This document shows, piece after piece, positions 1 to 8,932 of a stretch of 64,000 nt of DNA (positions are counted from its first letter, which is position 1; the number at the start of each line of letters is the position of its first letter). Source of the DNA: Amycolatopsis thermophila (lineage in GTDB: Bacteria; Actinomycetota; Actinomycetes; Mycobacteriales; Pseudonocardiaceae); contig NZ_JAUSUT010000001.1 of assembly GCF_030814215.1 (NCBI RefSeq), forward strand, positions 5,456,001 through 5,520,000, read 5' to 3'. The translations under genes and the position numbers were made by a program. The notes beneath the pieces are model-generated. The model was given only the letters and a program-made list of their open reading frames with translations, did no database searches and had not been told where the DNA came from.

Positions 1-1012
1 GACAGCCGAGGTGCAGCATCTCGCGGAGCTCGAGCATGACCGCGGGCACGCCGCCGGCGTACCAGAAGTACTCGACCGGGTAGCGGCCGGTGGTCTTGAC
101 GTTGGCGAGCACCGGGACCCGCCGGTGGATGCGGTCGAAGTCGTCGATGGTGATCTCGACGCCGGCTTCCTTGGCGATCGGCGGGAGGTGCAGCAGGGCG
201 TTGGTCGATCCGCCGACGGCGGCGTGCAGGATGATGGCGTTCTCGAACGCCTCCCGCGTCAGGATGCGCCGTGGCGTCAGGTTCTGGTGGATCATGGTGA
301 CGAGCTGCTTGCCGGTCGCGCGGGCGTAGCGCAGCAGCTTGGTCAGCGGTGCCGGCACGAGCGCGGACCCGGGCAGGGCCAGGCCGAGCGCCTCGGCCAG
401 CACCTGCCCGGTGCTGGCGCTGCCCATGAACTGGCACGCCCCGCACGTCGGGCACGCGCCGCGCTGCGCGCTCTCGAGCTCGGCCCGGGGGAGCTCGCCC
501 CGCTCGACGGCCGCCCCCATCTCCCACATCTTGTTGGAGGTCACGTAGCCGGGGGCGTTGAGCTGGGTGCCCCCGGGCAGGTGGATGGCCGGCAGGTCGC
601 ACCGGGCGATCGCGAGCAGGTGGGCGGGCACCGACTTGTCGTTGCCGGAGATCAGGACCATGCCGTCGTGGGGATGTCCCAGGGCGTGGATCTCGATCAT
701 CGCGGCCATGATGTCGCGCGAGATGAGCGAGTAGCTCATGCCGTCGGTGGCCTGGACGACGCCGTCGCAGATGTCGCTGACGGCGAAGACGCCCGGTTTC
801 CCGCCGGCTTCGAAGACACCGTTGCTGACCTCTTCGATGAGCTCCCGGAAGTGGAAGGTGCCCGGGTGGCCCATCCCGTAGGCGCTGTCCACCAGCACCT
901 GCGGCTTGCCCAGGTCCTCCTCGGTCCAGTTCATGCCGAGGCGGAGCGCGTCACCCTGGTGGTTGACCAGGCGCAGCCGCTGGCTCCGCAGCAGCGGTCG
1001 ATCGTGTTCCAT
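1..1012 (-). CDS. IlvD/Edd-family sugar-acid dehydratase (partial)
   Basis: This gene runs off the left edge, so only about 337 N-terminal residues are present. The start is placed at the ATG at 1012 because the residues just after it (LLRSQR) match the RS-R motif that opens IlvD/Edd-family [Fe-S] dehydratases; the next Met (934) would remove it. Cysteines in CDGV and in ACPTCGACQFMGS, plus GGSTNALLHL, are typical of the family. The family removes water from dihydroxy acids, 6-phosphogluconate or sugar acids such as gluconate, xylonate and arabonate. It is the last visible gene of a GH15, Zwf-like, dehydratase operon and overlaps the Zwf-like gene by 62 bases. That context favours a sugar-acid substrate over the branched-chain amino acid role, but the substrate is not proven. 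Confidence 0.8.
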   Translation of the reverse strand, partial: MEHDRPLLRSQRLRLVNHQGDALRLGMNWTEEDLGKPQVLVDSAYGMGHPGTFHFRELIEEVSNGVFEAGGKPGVFAVSDICDGVVQATDGMSYSLISRDIMAAMIEIHALGHPHDGMVLISGNDKSVPAHLLAIARCDLPAIHLPGGTQLNAPGYVTSNKMWEMGAAVERGELPRAELESAQRGACPTCGACQFMGSASTGQVLAEALGLALPGSALVPAPLTKLLRYARATGKQLVTMIHQNLTPRRILTREAFENAIILHAAVGGSTNALLHLPPIAKEAGVEITIDDFDRIHRRVPVLANVKTTGRYPVEYFWYAGGVPAVMLELREMLHLGC

Positions 1013-2408
1013 CGGTCCTGCCCTCCCTGGTGGGCGTCGGCTGGCTGGTTCGCTCCCGCGGCCCGTCCGAGCCGGCGGGGTACTCCTCGAGCGGGACGAG
1101 GCCGGCCGACCACGCCGAGAGCACGGGGGTGAGGACGCGCCAGGCTTCTTCGGCTTCGTCACCACGGATGGACAGGGTCGCGTTCCCGTCCAGGACGTCC
1201 AGCAGCAGCCGGGCGTAGGCGGGCAGCTCGGGCGGGTCGATCCGGGCGGTGAGCATCAGCGGGGCGAGGGTGTGGGCACTGGCCCCGATGCCGGTCAGGT
1301 CCAGGGACAGGGTTTCCGGGTCGAGCCCGAACCGCAGGACGTTGGGCCGGGCCTCCCCGCTCAGGCCCAGGGGCAGGTGGGGGACACCCCGGAAGTGCAC
1401 CGCGACCTCCTTGCGGTCCCGCCTCAGCGCTTTGCCGGTGCGGAGCCGGAAGCGCGTGCCCGCCCAGCGCCAGTTGTCCAGTTCGAGCTCCACCTCGGCG
1501 AAGGTCTCGGTGCCGCGCGCGGGGTCCACTCCGGACTCGCCGGTGTAGGCGGGGACGTCGCGGCCGCCGAGCCGCCCGGCGGTGTAGCGGGCGCGGCGGG
1601 TGCGGCGCGCGACGTCGGCGCCGGTGAGCGGCCGCACCGAGCGCAGGACGTCGAGCTTGCGGTCGCGCAGGTCGCGTTCGCCCAGGCTGATCGGCGGTTC
1701 CATGGCGACCAGGCAGAGCAGTTGCAGCAGGTGGTTCTGCACCATGTCCTTGAGCGCCCCAGCCCGGTCGTAGTAGCCCGCCCGGCCCTCCAGCGCCAGC
1801 GACTCGTCCCACACGATGTCCACCTCGGCGATGTGGGCGGCGTTCCAGACCGGCTCCAGCATGCGGTTGGCCAGCCGGGTGCCGAGCACGTTCTGGACGG
1901 TCGTCATGGCCAGGAAGTGGTCGACGCGGAACACCGCCTGCTCGGGCACGAGGTCGGCGAGCAGGCGGTTGAGTTCCAGCGCGCTGTCCAGGTCCTCGCC
2001 GAACGGCTTCTCCAGCACGATCCGGCTGCCGGGCGGCAGGTCCGCCTCGTGCAGCGCGGAGACCGCCGCGGGGAAGACCGCCGGGGGCAGGGCCAGGTAC
2101 GCCGCGACCGGCCCGTCACCGGCGACGACGGCCGCCACGTCGGCGGGGTCGGTGACGTCGGCCTGGTGGTAGGCCGCCGAGGCCACGACGGCCCTGCCGG
2201 CGGAGGCGGGCAGGGCCGTGCCGTGCCGGTCGAGCTGGGCGGTGGCCCACTCCCGGAACTCGCCGGTGTCCCAGTCCTGCCGGCCGGCGCCGGTCAGCCG
2301 GAAGCTGTCGCCGAGGCGCCCGGCGGCCCGCAGCGCGGCCAGCCCGGGCAACAGGTAGCGGGCGGTGAGGTCCCCGGTCGCACCGAAGATCACGAGTCGC
2401 TCGATCAT
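951..2408 (-). CDS. zwf: Glucose-6-phosphate dehydrogenase-like protein
   Basis: The 485-residue protein starts with MIERLVIFGATGDLTARY, the GxxGDLxxR nucleotide-binding motif of glucose-6-phosphate dehydrogenases. The ATG overlaps the GH15 stop codon (ATGA). The active-site segment reads RVDHFLAMTTVQN. The catalytic His of the RxDH(Y/F)L block is present, but the Lys of the usual GKE that contacts the sugar phosphate is replaced (AMT). This may mean altered or relaxed substrate choice, for example free glucose, but that is inference. The C-terminus extends roughly 35 residues beyond the usual LEEYPAGSDGP end and overlaps the downstream dehydratase. It probably oxidises glucose or glucose 6-phosphate to the lactone in the cytoplasm. 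Confidence 0.82.
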   Translation of the reverse strand: MIERLVIFGATGDLTARYLLPGLAALRAAGRLGDSFRLTGAGRQDWDTGEFREWATAQLDRHGTALPASAGRAVVASAAYHQADVTDPADVAAVVAGDGPVAAYLALPPAVFPAAVSALHEADLPPGSRIVLEKPFGEDLDSALELNRLLADLVPEQAVFRVDHFLAMTTVQNVLGTRLANRMLEPVWNAAHIAEVDIVWDESLALEGRAGYYDRAGALKDMVQNHLLQLLCLVAMEPPISLGERDLRDRKLDVLRSVRPLTGADVARRTRRARYTAGRLGGRDVPAYTGESGVDPARGTETFAEVELELDNWRWAGTRFRLRTGKALRRDRKEVAVHFRGVPHLPLGLSGEARPNVLRFGLDPETLSLDLTGIGASAHTLAPLMLTARIDPPELPAYARLLLDVLDGNATLSIRGDEAEEAWRVLTPVLSAWSAGLVPLEEYPAGSDGPRERTSQPTPTREGRTDGTRSTAAAEPAAAPGQPPG

Positions 2409-4234
2409 CGCGCCGCACCCGCCCTGGCCCGGGCGAGCGTCACGCCGCCGGCGATCACCCCGATGTGGCTGAAAGCCTGCGGGAAGTTCCCGGTGAACTC
2501 GCCCGTCGACGGGTCGATCTGCTCCGGCAGCAGGCCGAGCGGGCTGGCCCGGTCGCACAGCGAGGTGTACAGCTCCTCCGCCTCGTCGAGCCGGCCCTGC
2601 AGCGCCAGGTTGTCGGCCAGCCAGAAGCTGCACAGCAGGAACGCGCCCTCACCGCCGGCGATGCCGTCGGGGGAGTCGTCGTGCAGGTAGCGGTAGAGCA
2701 GGCCACCGCCGGCCGACAACCGCTCGGCCACGGCCGTGGCGGTGGCCACCATGCGCGGGTGGTCGGCGGGAACGACCCGCCGCAGCGGGAGGGCCAGCAG
2801 GCTGGCGTCCACGCTGCCGCCGCCGTCGAGGTGCTCGCTCAGCGTGCGGGATTCCTCGTTCCAGGACTCGTCCAGGATGATCTGCCGCAGCTTGCCCGCG
2901 GCGGCGCGCCAGGCCGGGACCGGCCCGGACAGCCCCATCCGCGCGCCGATGGCCGCGGCCCGGTCCAGCGCCACCTGGCACATCGCCGCCGAGTAGGTGA
3001 AGACCCGGCCTTCGCTGCGCACCTCCCAGATGCCCTGGTCGGGCTGGCGCCAGGCCTCACCGGCCGCTTCGGCCAGGCCGGCCAGCGCCGACCACAGCGG
3101 TCGCTCGAGGTGGTTGCCGGCGCGGGACCACTGGTCGGCGCAGTCCAGGACCTCGCCGTAGACGTCGTGCTGGCGCTGATCGGCCGCCCCGTTGCCCCAC
3201 CGCACCGGAGCCGAGCGCCGGTAGCCTTCGAGGCCGGCGTCCACCCACTCGTCCGGGACCGGCCCGCCGTCGAGGTCGTACATGATCCGCGGCTGCCGGC
3301 TCTGCTCGAACGCGTCCAGGACCCAGCCCAGGAACGCGTCGGCCTCGTCGGCGAACCCGATCCGCCGCATGGCGAACACGGTGAAGGAGGCGTCCCGGAT
3401 CCAGGTGTAGCGGTAGTCCCAGTTGCGCACCCCGCCGACCGGCGCCGGCAACGACGACGTCGGCGCGGCGACGATCGATCCGTTGACCCAGTGGTCGCAC
3501 AGCTTCAGGGTGATCGCGGCGCGCCGGACCAGCGGCTCGGCCGGGCCGTCGTAGCTGAACCGGGTCATCCACCGGCGCCACGCCGCCGCGGTGGCCCGCA
3601 GCATCGCGTCGGCGTCGAACCGGTGGTGGCGGTGGATGCGGCCCCAGGACAGCACCAGGTCCATCGAGTCGCCCTGCTCCAGGTCGTACGTGCCGCGCAG
3701 GTCGTTCAGCGGGCGGCTGGAGCGCAGGTGCAGCCGCAGGTCCGGCCGCCTCGCGGGCATGACCAGCAGGCCGCTGGCGGCCGCGCGCGCCTGGGCGCCG
3801 CCCCGGGGTTCCAGTTCCACCCGCAGCCGGACGCTGCCGTGCAGGACGAGCACCGACCGGACCAGCTCGCCCCGTCCCGCGGGGATGTCGTCGGTCAGGT
3901 CGGCACCCGGCCGCAGCGCCAGCGCGTCGGTCACGCGGACCGTGCCGGTGGCGCTGCGCATCTCGGTGACCAGCACCCCGGTGTCGGGCTCGTAGCGCTG
4001 CCGCGCCTCGGTCAGGCCCTCCGGCGCGATGCGGAACCGGCCACCACGATCGCGGTCCAGCAAGCCGCACAACAGCGGTTCGGAATCGAAGCGCGGCAGG
4101 CACAGCCAGCAGATGCTGCCGTCCACGCCGGCCAGCGCGACGGTCGATCCGTCGCCGATCAGCCCGAGATCCTCCAGCGGCGGGTAGCCGTCGCGGTCCC
4201 GGACCGGCCGGAACGGAGGGTCTGGCTCGAGCAT
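2405..4234 (-). CDS. GH15 glycoside hydrolase (trehalase/glucoamylase type)
   Basis: The 609-residue protein matches actinobacterial GH15 enzymes. It has an N-terminal beta-sandwich region beginning YPPLEDLGLIGDGSTVAL and a C-terminal (alpha/alpha)6 barrel with WDYRYTWIRDASF (about residue 265), the region around IWEVRSEGRVFTYSAAM and the end segment EQIDPSTGEFTGNFPQAFSH that carries the general base area. Related mycobacterial proteins are trehalases and others are glucoamylases, so the substrate is an alpha-glucoside. The start is the ATG at 4234, with AAGGGGG six bases upstream; a longer reading to 4261 has no ribosome binding site. It is the first gene of a three-gene minus-strand operon and presumably feeds glucose to the dehydrogenase. 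Confidence 0.85.
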   Translation of the reverse strand: MLEPDPPFRPVRDRDGYPPLEDLGLIGDGSTVALAGVDGSICWLCLPRFDSEPLLCGLLDRDRGGRFRIAPEGLTEARQRYEPDTGVLVTEMRSATGTVRVTDALALRPGADLTDDIPAGRGELVRSVLVLHGSVRLRVELEPRGGAQARAAASGLLVMPARRPDLRLHLRSSRPLNDLRGTYDLEQGDSMDLVLSWGRIHRHHRFDADAMLRATAAAWRRWMTRFSYDGPAEPLVRRAAITLKLCDHWVNGSIVAAPTSSLPAPVGGVRNWDYRYTWIRDASFTVFAMRRIGFADEADAFLGWVLDAFEQSRQPRIMYDLDGGPVPDEWVDAGLEGYRRSAPVRWGNGAADQRQHDVYGEVLDCADQWSRAGNHLERPLWSALAGLAEAAGEAWRQPDQGIWEVRSEGRVFTYSAAMCQVALDRAAAIGARMGLSGPVPAWRAAAGKLRQIILDESWNEESRTLSEHLDGGGSVDASLLALPLRRVVPADHPRMVATATAVAERLSAGGGLLYRYLHDDSPDGIAGGEGAFLLCSFWLADNLALQGRLDEAEELYTSLCDRASPLGLLPEQIDPSTGEFTGNFPQAFSHIGVIAGGVTLARARAGAAR

Positions 4235-4303
4235 GGCGACCCCCTTGCCGGACAGTGCCACATCCCTGCCATCCGGCTTAACAGGCGCAGGACGGGCACC
4301 GCA

Positions 4304-4320
4304 TCACCCGTGCTGGGTGA
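4304..4320 (-). terminator. Small hairpin after the amidohydrolase gene
   Basis: TCACCC-GTGCT-GGGTGA forms a perfect 6-bp stem with a 5-nt loop just beyond the amidohydrolase stop codon at 4334. There is no T-tract, so a role in transcription termination is only a possibility. Confidence 0.3.
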
Positions 4321-4333
4321 GGGGTCGGCGGGC

Positions 4334-5539
4334 TCAGTCCTGGTCGGCCACGTGCACCGCCCGGCCGTCCTGGTACACCGCGAGCACGCGCTTGCCCAGG
4401 TCCCGCACGTCCAGCGGGTCGCCGTCGACCACGACGAGATCCGCGCGTTTTCCGGGCGTCAGCGAGCCCAGGGTCGCCTCCAGCCCCATCAGCTCGGCCG
4501 CGGACAGCGTCGCGGCGTGCAGCGCATCGCCGGGGGTCATGCCCTGTTCGACGAGCAGCTCCAGCTCCAGCAGGTTCTCCCCGTGCGGGTACAGCGGCGC
4601 GTCGGTGCCCATCGCGATCCGCACCCCGGCCTCGACCGCGCGCCGGACGCTGCCCTCGGTGCGTTCCCTGATCTTCTCGGCGATGTGCTCGGGGTACCGG
4701 GCACCGGACTCGACGGCCTGCCGCAGGCCCACACCCGCGCTGAGCGTCGGTACCAGCCAGGTGCCGCGGGCGGCCATCATCTCCAGCGTCTCGTCGTCGA
4801 GGAAGTGGCCGTGCTCGATGGAGCGGACCCCGTTGCGCACGGCGGCTTTCGCGCCCTCGCCGTGGGCGTGGGCCATCACGTGCAGGCCCGCCGCGGACGC
4901 CTCGCTGACCATCATGCCGATCTCGTCGTCGCGGAAGTGCGGGATCCGCGGTCCGGCGCCGCTGGAGACGACGCCGCCGCTCGTGGCGACCTTGATGACG
5001 TCGGCGCCCGCGCGGACCAGTTCGCGGATCTTGCGCCGGATCTCCTCCGGGCCGTCGACCACGACCGGCGGGCGGCCCGGGTGCGGCGGGAGCAGGTCCA
5101 CCACGCACGTCGAGGGCCACCACGGGTCGCCGTGGCCGCCGGTCTGGCTGAGCATGTTCAGCGAGATCTGCATGCGCGGCCCCGGGATCAGGCCGCGGTC
5201 CCGCGCGACCTTCATGCCGAGGTCCGCGCCCGCGGCGTCGCGCACCGTGGTGATGCCCGCGGCCAGTGTGGCGGCCATGTTCCGGGCGCCTTCGTAGAAC
5301 TGCAGCGAAAACGGCTGCTGCGCGGCGTCGAACACGTCCGAGCCGGTCATGGTCAGGTGCACGTGGCAGTCGAACAGGCCCGGCAGGACACCGCGCCCGG
5401 TGCAGTCGACCTCCTCGTCGCCGTCGAGCCCGGTTCCGACTTCGACGATCCAGCCGTCCTCGACGGCCACGTCGGCGGAATCGGCGGTGCGGGAGGCCGC
5501 GTCGAACAGGGTGCCGCCGCGGAAGACGGTGCGCTTCAT
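4334..5539 (-). CDS. Metal-dependent amidohydrolase (prolidase/imidazolonepropionase-like)
   Basis: The 401-residue protein has the amidohydrolase-superfamily metal ligands in order: DCHVHLTM (HxH, about residue 66), the His of HVMAHAHGEG, the His of SIEHGHFLDDE and the Asp of AMGTDAP. It resembles cytoplasmic Xaa-Pro dipeptidase-like members that cleave small peptides or cyclic amides. The ATG at 5539 overlaps the POT transporter stop codon (ATGA), so the two are translationally coupled. Import of di/tripeptides by the POT protein and hydrolysis here would form a simple peptide-use module. The divergent Lrp-type gene is the likely regulator. Confidence 0.85.
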   Translation of the reverse strand: MKRTVFRGGTLFDAASRTADSADVAVEDGWIVEVGTGLDGDEEVDCTGRGVLPGLFDCHVHLTMTGSDVFDAAQQPFSLQFYEGARNMAATLAAGITTVRDAAGADLGMKVARDRGLIPGPRMQISLNMLSQTGGHGDPWWPSTCVVDLLPPHPGRPPVVVDGPEEIRRKIRELVRAGADVIKVATSGGVVSSGAGPRIPHFRDDEIGMMVSEASAAGLHVMAHAHGEGAKAAVRNGVRSIEHGHFLDDETLEMMAARGTWLVPTLSAGVGLRQAVESGARYPEHIAEKIRERTEGSVRRAVEAGVRIAMGTDAPLYPHGENLLELELLVEQGMTPGDALHAATLSAAELMGLEATLGSLTPGKRADLVVVDGDPLDVRDLGKRVLAVYQDGRAVHVADQD

Positions 5540-7032
5540 CGTGCGGTCTCCAGTTCCTGGCGGGCGGCTTCGGCGGGGCGTTCGGCGCGGCGGCGGATCA
5601 CCGGCGCGAACCCGAACAGCACCAGGCCGAGCACGACCGCCGCGGCGCCGAGCAGGCCGAAGTACGCGGCCGCCGAACCGGCGTCGTAGAACTTCACCAG
5701 CTGCGCGCCGATGCCTTGCCCGGCGGCGTTGGACGACAACCACAGCCCCATCGTCTGGGTGGCGAACGCGGCGGGCGCGAGCTTCGCCGTCGCCGACAAC
5801 CCGATCGGCGACAGGCACATCTCGCCGATCGTCACGATCGCGAGGCTGCCCACCAGCCACAGCGGACTGCTGTTGCCGGGATGCAGCCCGGGGATCACCA
5901 GCAGCAGGTAGGACAGGCCCGCGATGACCAGCCCGGCGGCGAACTTGTGCGCGGTCGACGGTGAACGCGGCGAGGAGTCCAGGCGCAGCCACAGCGCCGC
6001 GAACAACGGTGTCAGCACGATCAGCACGACCGAGCCGACCGACTGGAACCAGGACGCGGGAATCCCGAAGCCGAACGCGGTGAGGTCGGTGCTCTCGTCC
6101 GCGTACTGCGCGATCACCGTGGCCCCCTGCTCCTGGATGCACCAGAAGCACACGGCGGCGGCGAACATCGGGATGTAGCCGCGCACCCGGGCCCGCTCGA
6201 CCGGCGTCGTGCGGGAACTGCGCAGCATCACCGTGAAGTACCCGACCGGCAGGGCGATCGCGAGCACGCTGACGGCGTTGACGATCCCGCCCGCGTCGAG
6301 CCACCCGGTGCCGACCGCCGTGGCGACCAGGGCAGCGAGCACGACCACCGCGGTGACGACCGCGAACAACCGGGAGCGCCGGACTTCGCTGAACCGCAGC
6401 GGGTTCTTGGGCGTGCTGCTCGCCGGGCCGAGATGCCGCCACGTGCACACGTAGACGACCAGCCCGATCGCCATGCCGGCCGCGGCGAGGCTGAACCCGA
6501 GGTGGTAGTTGTAGCTCTGGCCGATGGTGCCGACCACCAGCGGGGCGGCGACCGCGCCGACGCTGATGCCCATGTAGTAGATGCTGAACCCGGAGTCCCG
6601 GCGCGGGTCGTCCTTGGCGTAGAGGTCGCCGACCGACGCGGAGATCGTGGGCTTGAGCAGGCCGGTGCCGCCCGCGATCAGCACCATCGACGCGAACAGC
6701 GCGCCCGCGCCGGCGGGGATGGCCAGGCAGATGTGCCCGCACATGATCAGCACGCCGCCGAGCAGCGTCGCGCGGCGGTTCCCCAGCAGCCGGTCGCTGA
6801 TCCAGCCGCCCAGGATCGCCGCCATGTACGTGGCCGAGCCGTAGACCGCGATCAGGGATTTCGCCGTCCCGGAGCCGATCCCGAGCCCGCCGTCGAGCAG
6901 CTGGTCGGTCATGTAGTACAGCAGCAGAGCCCGCATGCCGTAGTAGGAGAACCGTTCCCACGCCTCGGCGAAGAACAGCCCGACCAGCCCGCGTGGCTGG
7001 CCGAAGAACGCACGATCCGGGGCCCTGCTCAC
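5536..7032 (-). CDS. POT-family proton-dependent oligopeptide transporter
   Basis: This integral membrane protein of about 498 residues carries the POT signature ExxERFxYY (EAWERFSYYGMR, about residue 20) and repeated hydrophobic segments consistent with 12-14 helices. The family imports di- and tripeptides with protons. The start is placed at GTG 7032, which has GGAGG five bases upstream; a GTG at 7038 and an in-frame ATG further upstream are less likely because the extra N-terminus is not POT-like. It is the first gene of the transporter/amidohydrolase operon and is divergent from a regulator of the Lrp family, which commonly senses amino acids. Confidence 0.87.
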   Translation of the reverse strand: MSRAPDRAFFGQPRGLVGLFFAEAWERFSYYGMRALLLYYMTDQLLDGGLGIGSGTAKSLIAVYGSATYMAAILGGWISDRLLGNRRATLLGGVLIMCGHICLAIPAGAGALFASMVLIAGGTGLLKPTISASVGDLYAKDDPRRDSGFSIYYMGISVGAVAAPLVVGTIGQSYNYHLGFSLAAAGMAIGLVVYVCTWRHLGPASSTPKNPLRFSEVRRSRLFAVVTAVVVLAALVATAVGTGWLDAGGIVNAVSVLAIALPVGYFTVMLRSSRTTPVERARVRGYIPMFAAAVCFWCIQEQGATVIAQYADESTDLTAFGFGIPASWFQSVGSVVLIVLTPLFAALWLRLDSSPRSPSTAHKFAAGLVIAGLSYLLLVIPGLHPGNSSPLWLVGSLAIVTIGEMCLSPIGLSATAKLAPAAFATQTMGLWLSSNAAGQGIGAQLVKFYDAGSAAAYFGLLGAAAVVLGLVLFGFAPVIRRRAERPAEAARQELETAR

Positions 7033-7194
7033 CGGCACCTCCGAGTGATTCTGTTGGTGGGCGCAGACGATACAGCTGGCGATGAGGGAGATCAAGAGAT
7101 GATTCGGCGGTGCAATAGCAAACATGCCGCTGATATGTCTCTCAATTTCGGAACTCACTAACTATTCGGCGGTCGCGCTAGGCTGCGTCTCGTG

Positions 7195-8118
7195 ATGGCG
7201 AACCTCGACGAGATCGACGAGCGGCTGGTCCGCGCGCTGCAGCAGGATGGCCGGGCGTCGTACGAGACACTGGCGCGGCTCGTCGGTCTCGCCCGGTCCA
7301 GCACCAAGGCGCGGGTGCAGCGCCTGCTCGGCGACGGCGGGATCCGGCTCGTCGGGGCGATCCACCCCGCGGTGTTCGGTCTGCGCCAGCTGGGCCACGT
7401 CACCATCGAGACCAGTGGGCCGGCGGGCCCGGTCGCCGACGCGGTGGCGGGCCTGGACGAGGTCTCGTTCGTCACCACGACGGCCGGCCGGTTCGCGGTG
7501 ACGGCCGAGCTGCGCACCGGCGGGCAGGACGCGTTCGCGCGGGGGCTCGCGCGGGTCCAGGCCGTGCCCGGTGTCCGGGCCGTGCAGGCGATGACCTACC
7601 TGCGGATCTGGAAGGACCCCTACTTCCCGCCCGGCCCCCTGGAGAGCCCGGGGCCACTGGGCGAGCTGGAACTCGACGCGGCCGATCACGCGCTCCTCGC
7701 GCACCTGCGCGTGGACGGGCGCGCGTCGTTCGCGGAGCTGGCGAGCGTGAGCGGGCTGTCCTCGGGCGCTACGCGCGCGCGGGTGCTGCGCCTGCTCGAC
7801 GCGGGTGTCGTGCACGTCGGCGCACTGGTGCGGCTGAACCCGTTGAGCCGCACCTCCACGCTGGGCTTCGCGCTCCACCTGGCCGCCGACACCGAACCGG
7901 TCGCGCAGAAGGTCGTCGCACTCGACGCCGTCGACTCCTTCGCCACCGGAATCGGCTGGTGCAACGGGATCGGCACCGTGCGGGCCCCTTCCCTCGACGA
8001 GGCACTCTCCACATTGGAGCAGCTGCGCGGGCTTCCCGGTGTCCGCACGGTCGAGTCGTGGGCCCACCTGCGGGCCATCAAGGAGGAGAACGACCGGGCG
8101 CTCCCGCCCTCCCGCTAG
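7195..8118 (+). CDS. Tandem Lrp/AsnC-family transcriptional regulator
   Basis: The 307-residue protein contains two Lrp/AsnC units: an N-terminal winged helix (DEIDERLVRALQQDGRASYE), an effector (RAM-like) segment, then a second helix-turn-helix (ADHALLAHLRVDGRASFAEL, about residue 163) and a second effector segment. It starts at ATG 7195; the GTG at 7192 is an alternative. It is divergent from the peptide transporter/amidohydrolase operon and probably controls it in response to an amino acid. The stop codon (TAG, 8116-8118) lies inside the sequence AGGGCTTGTCC, which looks like the terminal repeat of the adjoining IS5-family remnant, so the last few residues may have been replaced by the insertion. 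Confidence 0.82.
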   Translation: MANLDEIDERLVRALQQDGRASYETLARLVGLARSSTKARVQRLLGDGGIRLVGAIHPAVFGLRQLGHVTIETSGPAGPVADAVAGLDEVSFVTTTAGRFAVTAELRTGGQDAFARGLARVQAVPGVRAVQAMTYLRIWKDPYFPPGPLESPGPLGELELDAADHALLAHLRVDGRASFAELASVSGLSSGATRARVLRLLDAGVVHVGALVRLNPLSRTSTLGFALHLAADTEPVAQKVVALDAVDSFATGIGWCNGIGTVRAPSLDEALSTLEQLRGLPGVRTVESWAHLRAIKEENDRALPPSR

Positions 8119-8127
8119 GGCTTGTCC

Positions 8128-8700
8128 TCAAGGCCAGTTGAGCAGGGTGGCCAGGTCGATCATGCCGTGGTGTGAGGTGGCGGTTTTGTCGAAGCGGGTG
8201 GCGATTGCGCGGGACTGTTTGAGGCGGTTGAAGCAGCGTTCGACCACGTTGCGGCTGACCATGGTGCAGTCGTTGATGTTCCCGCCGGTCAGCACGGCCG
8301 GCAGGGGCCGGCCGTTGCCGTCACACAGGCACGGTGGATTGTGGTGGTCGGTCCCCCGCGCGAACGACCGAGGGCATGATCACCTGGCTCGCTGTGCCCG
8401 CCGGAGGATCCGCTCGCCCCTGTGTGTGGACGGCTCGTCCGGCGAGCACCAGCGGCGTGCTGGTGGGCACGCACGACGCTGGAATCGATCGGCACCTCAC
8501 GGTCGAGCTCGTCGATCGCGTCGGCGACCACCCGCACCGTCGACACCAGCATGCTCAAGGTGCCGTTGCGTGACCAGCGCCAGAACCGGTGATTGACCGT
8601 CTTCCACGGCCCCTAACGCTCGGGCAGGTCCCGCCACGCCACCCCCGTCCTGCCCTTGAACAACATCCCGTTGAGGACCCGGCGGTCATCAACCCGCGGA
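8128..8700 (-). pseudogene. Decayed IS5-family transposase
   Basis: Read on the minus strand, the remnant begins RPRVDDRRVLNGMLFKGRTG and AWRDLPER, hits an in-frame TAG (8613-8615), continues GPWKTVNHRFWRWSRNGT and VPIDSSVVRAHQHAAGARR up to DHALGRSRGGPTT, shifts frame near 8330-8345 (LCDGNGRPLPAVLTGG), then jumps to RNVVERCFNRLKQ and ends KTATSHHGMIDLATLLNWP. The DDE-transposase middle (second Asp region, KAYSSR area) is missing. At least one nonsense codon, one frameshift and one deletion make it inactive. AGGGCTTGTCCTCA at 8117-8130 resembles an IS terminal repeat. No convincing right-hand repeat was found. Confidence 0.82.
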
Positions 8701-8909
8701 CGGCCCCTCACTCATGCCGACGCACCACAACCAAGATCAAAACAGCACAACCGAATCCACTTTGAGGACGCGCCCTCGCGGCAGGACCGGAAGTGCGGCC
8801 GACACATCCGCGCCGGGAACCAGCCACCAGCCTCCCGGCGCCACCATCGCCGTGGCCTCGTACCGCTGGCGGCAGGACGGGGGCGCGCCCGCCCCGGCCG
8901 TGGGTGCAA

Positions 8910-8932
8910 CCCGCCGGCGTCACACCGGCGGG
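8910..8932 (-). terminator. GC hairpin at the end of the Lrp-type gene
   Basis: CCCGCCGG-CGTCACA-CCGGCGGG is a perfect 8-bp stem with a 7-nt loop overlapping the stop codon of the gene ending at 8920. It may act as a transcription terminator, although no T-run follows. Confidence 0.35.

Noticed and set aside
11..1132. Long plus-strand reading frame over the left end
   Set aside because: It lies opposite the IlvD/Edd-family and zwf-like genes and its translation (His/Asp/Gly/Gln-rich) is a typical GC-rich antisense reading without domains.
2465..5689. 1074-codon plus-strand frame
   Set aside because: It covers the GH15, intergenic and amidohydrolase region antisense. It is long only because stop codons are rare in high-GC DNA.
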